A stretch of 56,700 bases of DNA, from NCBI GenBank assembly GCA_902778285.1, contig CACYXC010000002.1, positions 1-56,700 of the forward strand, written 5' to 3'. The stretch comes from Oscillospiraceae bacterium (GTDB lineage Bacteria > Bacillota > Clostridia > Oscillospirales > Oscillospiraceae). This document shows, one piece after another, positions 54,013 through 56,700 of the stretch (its first letter is position 1; every line of letters starts with the position of its first letter). Under the pieces are notes generated by a model, which was given only the letters and a program-made list of their open reading frames with translations, was not told where the DNA came from and searched no databases. Position numbers and translations under genes: made by a program.

Positions 54013-55293
54013 TTACATGATCGCGTCGCGCAGCTCCTCGGCGCAGGCATGGGCGATCTCTGCCGGATCGCCGCCGCCTATCACAAGGTCATAGGCCATC
54101 TCGTTGCGGACAATGTCGGCCGCCGCAGGGAAGTATTCCGTCAGACAGGTGTCGGGGATGTCGTCCAGGATGGTCTTGAGCATATCGAAGATGGTGTCGT
54201 CATAGTAGTCGAAGAACTTGTTGGGCGCCTTCATCTCCTCGGAACCGTAGACGTCGGTCATGATCGGGTCGAAGCCGAGGATCAGCCAGGTGTTCACACA
54301 GCCCTCGAAGCTCAGCGTCGCATAGGCGAGCCACTCCTTGGCAATGTCGACGTGCTCACTGGTCTTCACGACCGCGGTGCCGGTGCCGCCCATCTGCGCG
54401 GACTTGTGGCCGCCGTCAGACCACAGAGGCATCGGGGCGACCTTCATCTTGCCGGCCAGGTCGGGCATGTAGTCGGTGAAGCGGTTCAGATACCAGAAGG
54501 GCATGGAAACAGAGGCGCAGTTGCCGGCGTTCATCCAGCCGTAGTACTCCTCGGAGTGATGGTTGCCGCCCGGGCAGGCGACGGCCGTGCCGTCGTCCAG
54601 CATGCTCTTCATAAAGGCCAGGGTGTCGATGACGACCTGCTCGTCCATGCGGACCTCATTGTCGGGGGTGAGCCAGTCGCCGCCGTGCTGATTGACCAGC
54701 GGATAGATGCTCCAGCAGTCCTTGGACTCCCAGGTGCACATCGGCTTGCCGGTCTTCTCCAACACGACCTTGCCGGCCTCATGATAATCGTCCCAGGTCT
54801 TGATGTCTCTGTAGTCAATGCCGGCCTCTTCCAGGATCTCGGTATTGTACCACACGATGCACGCGCCGATGTGGTGGTCGATGCCGTAGTACTTACCGTC
54901 CTTGGCATAGTTGTTGAAGCGGCTCATGACCAGGTGGTCCTGCATAGGCTCAACGATGTCGTTCAGATCGGCCAGCTGGATGTCGCCCTTGAGGTAGTTG
55001 GCGAACATGTTGATCTCGATATCGACGATATCGGGAGCGCCTTCGCCGGTCTGCAGGGCGATGGTCAGCTTGTTGTGCATATCCTCATAGGGATATACCT
55101 GCATGTCGATCTCCAGCTTGGGGTTGTCGGGGTTGGCGTTCCACTTGTCCAGCATCTCCTTGTAGAGCTGGGTATGGAGCTCCTGGAAGGTCCACAGCGT
55201 CAGGTGGATCGGTTCTTCCTCTGCAAACGCCGTCGTGATGCCGAGGCTCGCGAACATGGCGATTACCAGGATGATGGCCAGCAGTTTCTTCAC
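54013..55293 (-). CDS. Extracellular sugar-binding protein (CUT1, family 1)
   Basis: 426 residues. Signal peptide 1-24 (MKKLLAIILVIAMFASLG..., cleavage after AFA). Type I solute-binding fold: LTLWTFQELHTQLYKEMLDKW, PDIVDIEINMFANYL, YGIDHHIGACIVWYNTEILEEAGI, IKTWDDYHEAGKVVLEKTG. Context with GH51 points to arabino-oligosaccharides as ligand. No lipobox. AAGGAGG precedes the ATG. It is the first gene of the four-gene operon. Confidence 0.93.
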   Translation of the reverse strand: MKKLLAIILVIAMFASLGITTAFAEEEPIHLTLWTFQELHTQLYKEMLDKWNANPDNPKLEIDMQVYPYEDMHNKLTIALQTGEGAPDIVDIEINMFANYLKGDIQLADLNDIVEPMQDHLVMSRFNNYAKDGKYYGIDHHIGACIVWYNTEILEEAGIDYRDIKTWDDYHEAGKVVLEKTGKPMCTWESKDCWSIYPLVNQHGGDWLTPDNEVRMDEQVVIDTLAFMKSMLDDGTAVACPGGNHHSEEYYGWMNAGNCASVSMPFWYLNRFTDYMPDLAGKMKVAPMPLWSDGGHKSAQMGGTGTAVVKTSEHVDIAKEWLAYATLSFEGCVNTWLILGFDPIMTDVYGSEEMKAPNKFFDYYDDTIFDMLKTILDDIPDTCLTEYFPAAADIVRNEMAYDLVIGGGDPAEIAHACAEELRDAIM

Positions 55294-55346
55294 GTTTAAG
55301 TCCTCCTTTAAAATAGTGTTACGATTTCCCTTTCGGGCTTATCTAT

Positions 55347-55375
55347 ATGTTATCGTTAATTTGTGCAAAAGTCAA
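55347..55375 (-). promoter_or_regulatory. Promoter of the CUT1/GH51 operon
   Basis: Minus strand: TTGACT (55375-55370), 17-bp spacer, TAACAT (55352-55347). The spacer contains TTGTGCAAA on the plus strand (55361-55369), close to a palindrome (TTTG-TG-CAAA with the preceding T), a candidate site for the divergent LacI regulator. Confidence 0.75.
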
Positions 55376-55509
55376 TACTTTTTTGCGGGAAAAATCGTCG
55401 GGATTAGTCATACTCACCAAGCGATTGCGATTGACGCTTGTAATTTCTCCACGAATGATTTATCATAGGAACAGATAAAGGTTTATTTTTGACGGAAGAG
55501 GGGAAGGAA

Positions 55510-56532
55510 ATGAGCTCGCCGCGCGTAACGCTGAAGGATATCGCCCTCGCCTGCGGCTACTCCGCCAATACCGTCTCCCGCGCGCTGCGAAACGACGCCA
55601 TGCTGTCGGAAGCGACGCGCGGGCTGATTCGGGAGACAGCCAAAAAAATGGGCTACATCCCCAACACCATGGCCTCGTCTCTGCGCTCCGGGCGCAGCAG
55701 GATGATCGCCGTGATCGTCAACGACCTGCACAACCAGCACTACTGCGACCTCATCAACCGCATGGACGCTGCGCTGCGGCGGGAGAACTACACGCTGATG
55801 ATCTTTTGCATGCAGCTTGACGATTCGCTCGCGGAGAAGCTGATCCACTCGGCGATCTCCCTGTCCGTGGACGGGATCCTGTATTTTCCCTGCTTCGGGC
55901 AGCAGCACTATGTCGAGTACATGATCGACAACCGCATGCCCTTCCTGCTGCTGGACCGCCGCCTGGACAACGTGGAGGCGGACCTTGTCCGCAACGACGA
56001 CGAGCAGGGCGGCTATCTCGCAGGGCGGCATCTGGCGGCGCTGGGCCACAGACGATTCCTCTTCCTCTCCGGTGTGGAAAAGAGCAGCTCGCAGGTGGAC
56101 CGTCTGGGCGGCTTCCTGCGTGCGCTCGACGACTGCGGCATCCCGCGGGAGAACGTGCGGATCGTCCCCGGCGCCGCGGTGGAGGACGCCGTCGCGCATG
56201 AACGGATCGGGGAGCTTGTTTTCCCGATGGACTATTCCGCCATCGTTTCCTTCCGCGACGAGGTCGCCTATCCGGTCATGCAGGTGCTGCGGGAGTGCGG
56301 CGTATCTATTCCCGAGGATGTTTCGATCATCAGCTTTGACAACCTCCGCGGCACCGATCCTACCCGCCCTTTCCTGACAAGTATCTACACCGACGGGCAG
56401 AACATCGCCGAGCTCGGCGTAAGGATGCTGCTTGAGCGAATCGCGGACCCCGAGCTTCCGCCGCGAAACATGATCCTCCCCGTGAGGATCTTCGATCAGG
56501 GTACAACGGCCCCGCCGAAACCCGCGCCATGA
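55510..56532 (+). CDS. LacI family transcriptional regulator
   Basis: 340 residues from the ATG at 55510 (GAGGGGAAGG upstream); an in-frame TTG at 55489 lacks a ribosome site. LacI HTH at residues 6-25 (TLKDIALACGYSANTVSRAL) with the hinge ASSLRSGRSRMIAVIV, then the sugar-binding domain (NDLHNQHYCDLI, DGILYFP, LLDRRLDNVEADLV, RNDDEQGGYLAGRHLAALGHRR, ISFDNLRGTDPTRPFLTSI). It is divergent from the CUT1/GH51 operon and probably controls it. Confidence 0.94.
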   Translation: MSSPRVTLKDIALACGYSANTVSRALRNDAMLSEATRGLIRETAKKMGYIPNTMASSLRSGRSRMIAVIVNDLHNQHYCDLINRMDAALRRENYTLMIFCMQLDDSLAEKLIHSAISLSVDGILYFPCFGQQHYVEYMIDNRMPFLLLDRRLDNVEADLVRNDDEQGGYLAGRHLAALGHRRFLFLSGVEKSSSQVDRLGGFLRALDDCGIPRENVRIVPGAAVEDAVAHERIGELVFPMDYSAIVSFRDEVAYPVMQVLRECGVSIPEDVSIISFDNLRGTDPTRPFLTSIYTDGQNIAELGVRMLLERIADPELPPRNMILPVRIFDQGTTAPPKPAP

Positions 56533-56548
56533 ACCGGGGCACAATGGC

Positions 56549-56580
56549 AAAAACGGGCATCCGAAGGGATGTCCGTTTTT
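56549..56580. terminator. Intrinsic terminator after the LacI gene
   Basis: AAAAACGG (56549-56556) with CCGTTTTT (56573-56580) and inner GCATCC/GGATGT around a GAAG loop; a T-run closes it. Confidence 0.9.
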
Positions 56581-56658
56581 GCACGGCTCTGCCGCGGTCA
56601 CCTTAGTGTAAAATAGATGTAGGAAAAATAAAGACAGAGGGCACCTCAAAGTGGTTTA

Positions 56659-56700
56659 ATGAATTCACCACAAACCATTAGCCACAAGAAAGAGGTGTCC
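56659..56700 (+). CDS. Start of an ORF cut by the window end, unidentified
   Basis: ATG at 56659 opens a frame of 14 codons (MNSPQTISHKKEVS) to the window edge. No clear ribosome site. It lies within inverted-repeat sequence (GGCACCTC at 56640-56647 opposite GAGGTGTCC at 56692-56700; GTGGT opposite ACCAC), which could be the end of a mobile element. Too short to identify. Confidence 0.25.
   Translation, partial: MNSPQTISHKKEVS

Overview
The window is chromosomal DNA of a moderately GC-rich, low-G+C-phylum bacterium, most likely a gut-type member of class Clostridia (Oscillospirales-like). The indications are the rpsL-rpsG-fusA-tuf order, a BofA-type sporulation-associated protein, SpoIIE-type phosphatases, YitT and Na/Pi-PhoU families, AGGAGG-type ribosome sites, sigma-A promoters that often carry an extended -10 (TGnTATAAT), and secreted flavin reductases typical of anaerobic Firmicutes. 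The assignment is inference; no 16S gene is present.

Layout. 0-4.3 kb: the str operon (rpsL partial, rpsG, fusA, tuf); tuf carries an apparent frameshift. 4.4-8.0 kb: a four-gene cell-envelope operon (phosphodiester glycosidase, unknown anchored protein, family 2 glycosyltransferase, GtrA flippase). 8.0-10.9 kb: RluA pseudouridine synthase, Na/Pi symporter with PhoU tail, BofA-like protein. 11.3-18.1 kb: a divergent type IIA topoisomerase pair with a membrane zinc-ribbon gene between the subunits, then YitT and a lipoprotein with a catalytically dead transglutaminase fold. 18.1-18.4 kb: tRNA-Gly and tRNA-Leu.

18.4-24.6 kb is an accessory block of visibly lower GC in its first part: an IS3 transposase remnant, a MerR regulator with a textbook 19-bp-spacer promoter, a secreted FMN-binding flavocytochrome-like reductase, transposon-like repeats, a promoter-to-terminator non-coding RNA candidate, and a macro-domain/vWA gene pair. 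24.6-33.1 kb: a Tat-exported Old Yellow Enzyme with its own FMN-binding domain, then a two-gene operon of a giant FecR/MBG-repeat surface protein and a CHASE2-SpoIIE phosphatase. 33.1-44.2 kb: two copies of a multi-hairpin repeat (a third lies at 43.5 kb), a small membrane peptide, a metallophosphoesterase lipoprotein, an iron-sulfur flavoprotein, VOC and Gfo/Idh/MocA enzymes, a D-aminoacylase-type hydrolase, an alpha-hydroxyacid oxidase relative, a second SpoIIE phosphatase and HU.

44.2-56.5 kb is a furanose-utilisation locus. A GntR/LacI hybrid (AraR-type) regulator is divergent from a YtfQ-YtfR-YtfT-YjfF-type CUT2 importer. This converges on a GH51 alpha-L-arabinofuranosidase operon with a CUT1 importer, which is divergent from a LacI regulator. 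Together they would import arabino-oligosaccharides, release arabinose and import the free furanose. The last 40 bases open a further truncated ORF.

The most interesting items are the unassigned ~280-nt structured RNA at 22.2-22.5 kb, the palindromic repeat family whose stems differ in sequence but keep their pairing, the two exported flavin reductases, and the FecR-MBG/CHASE2-SpoIIE operon.
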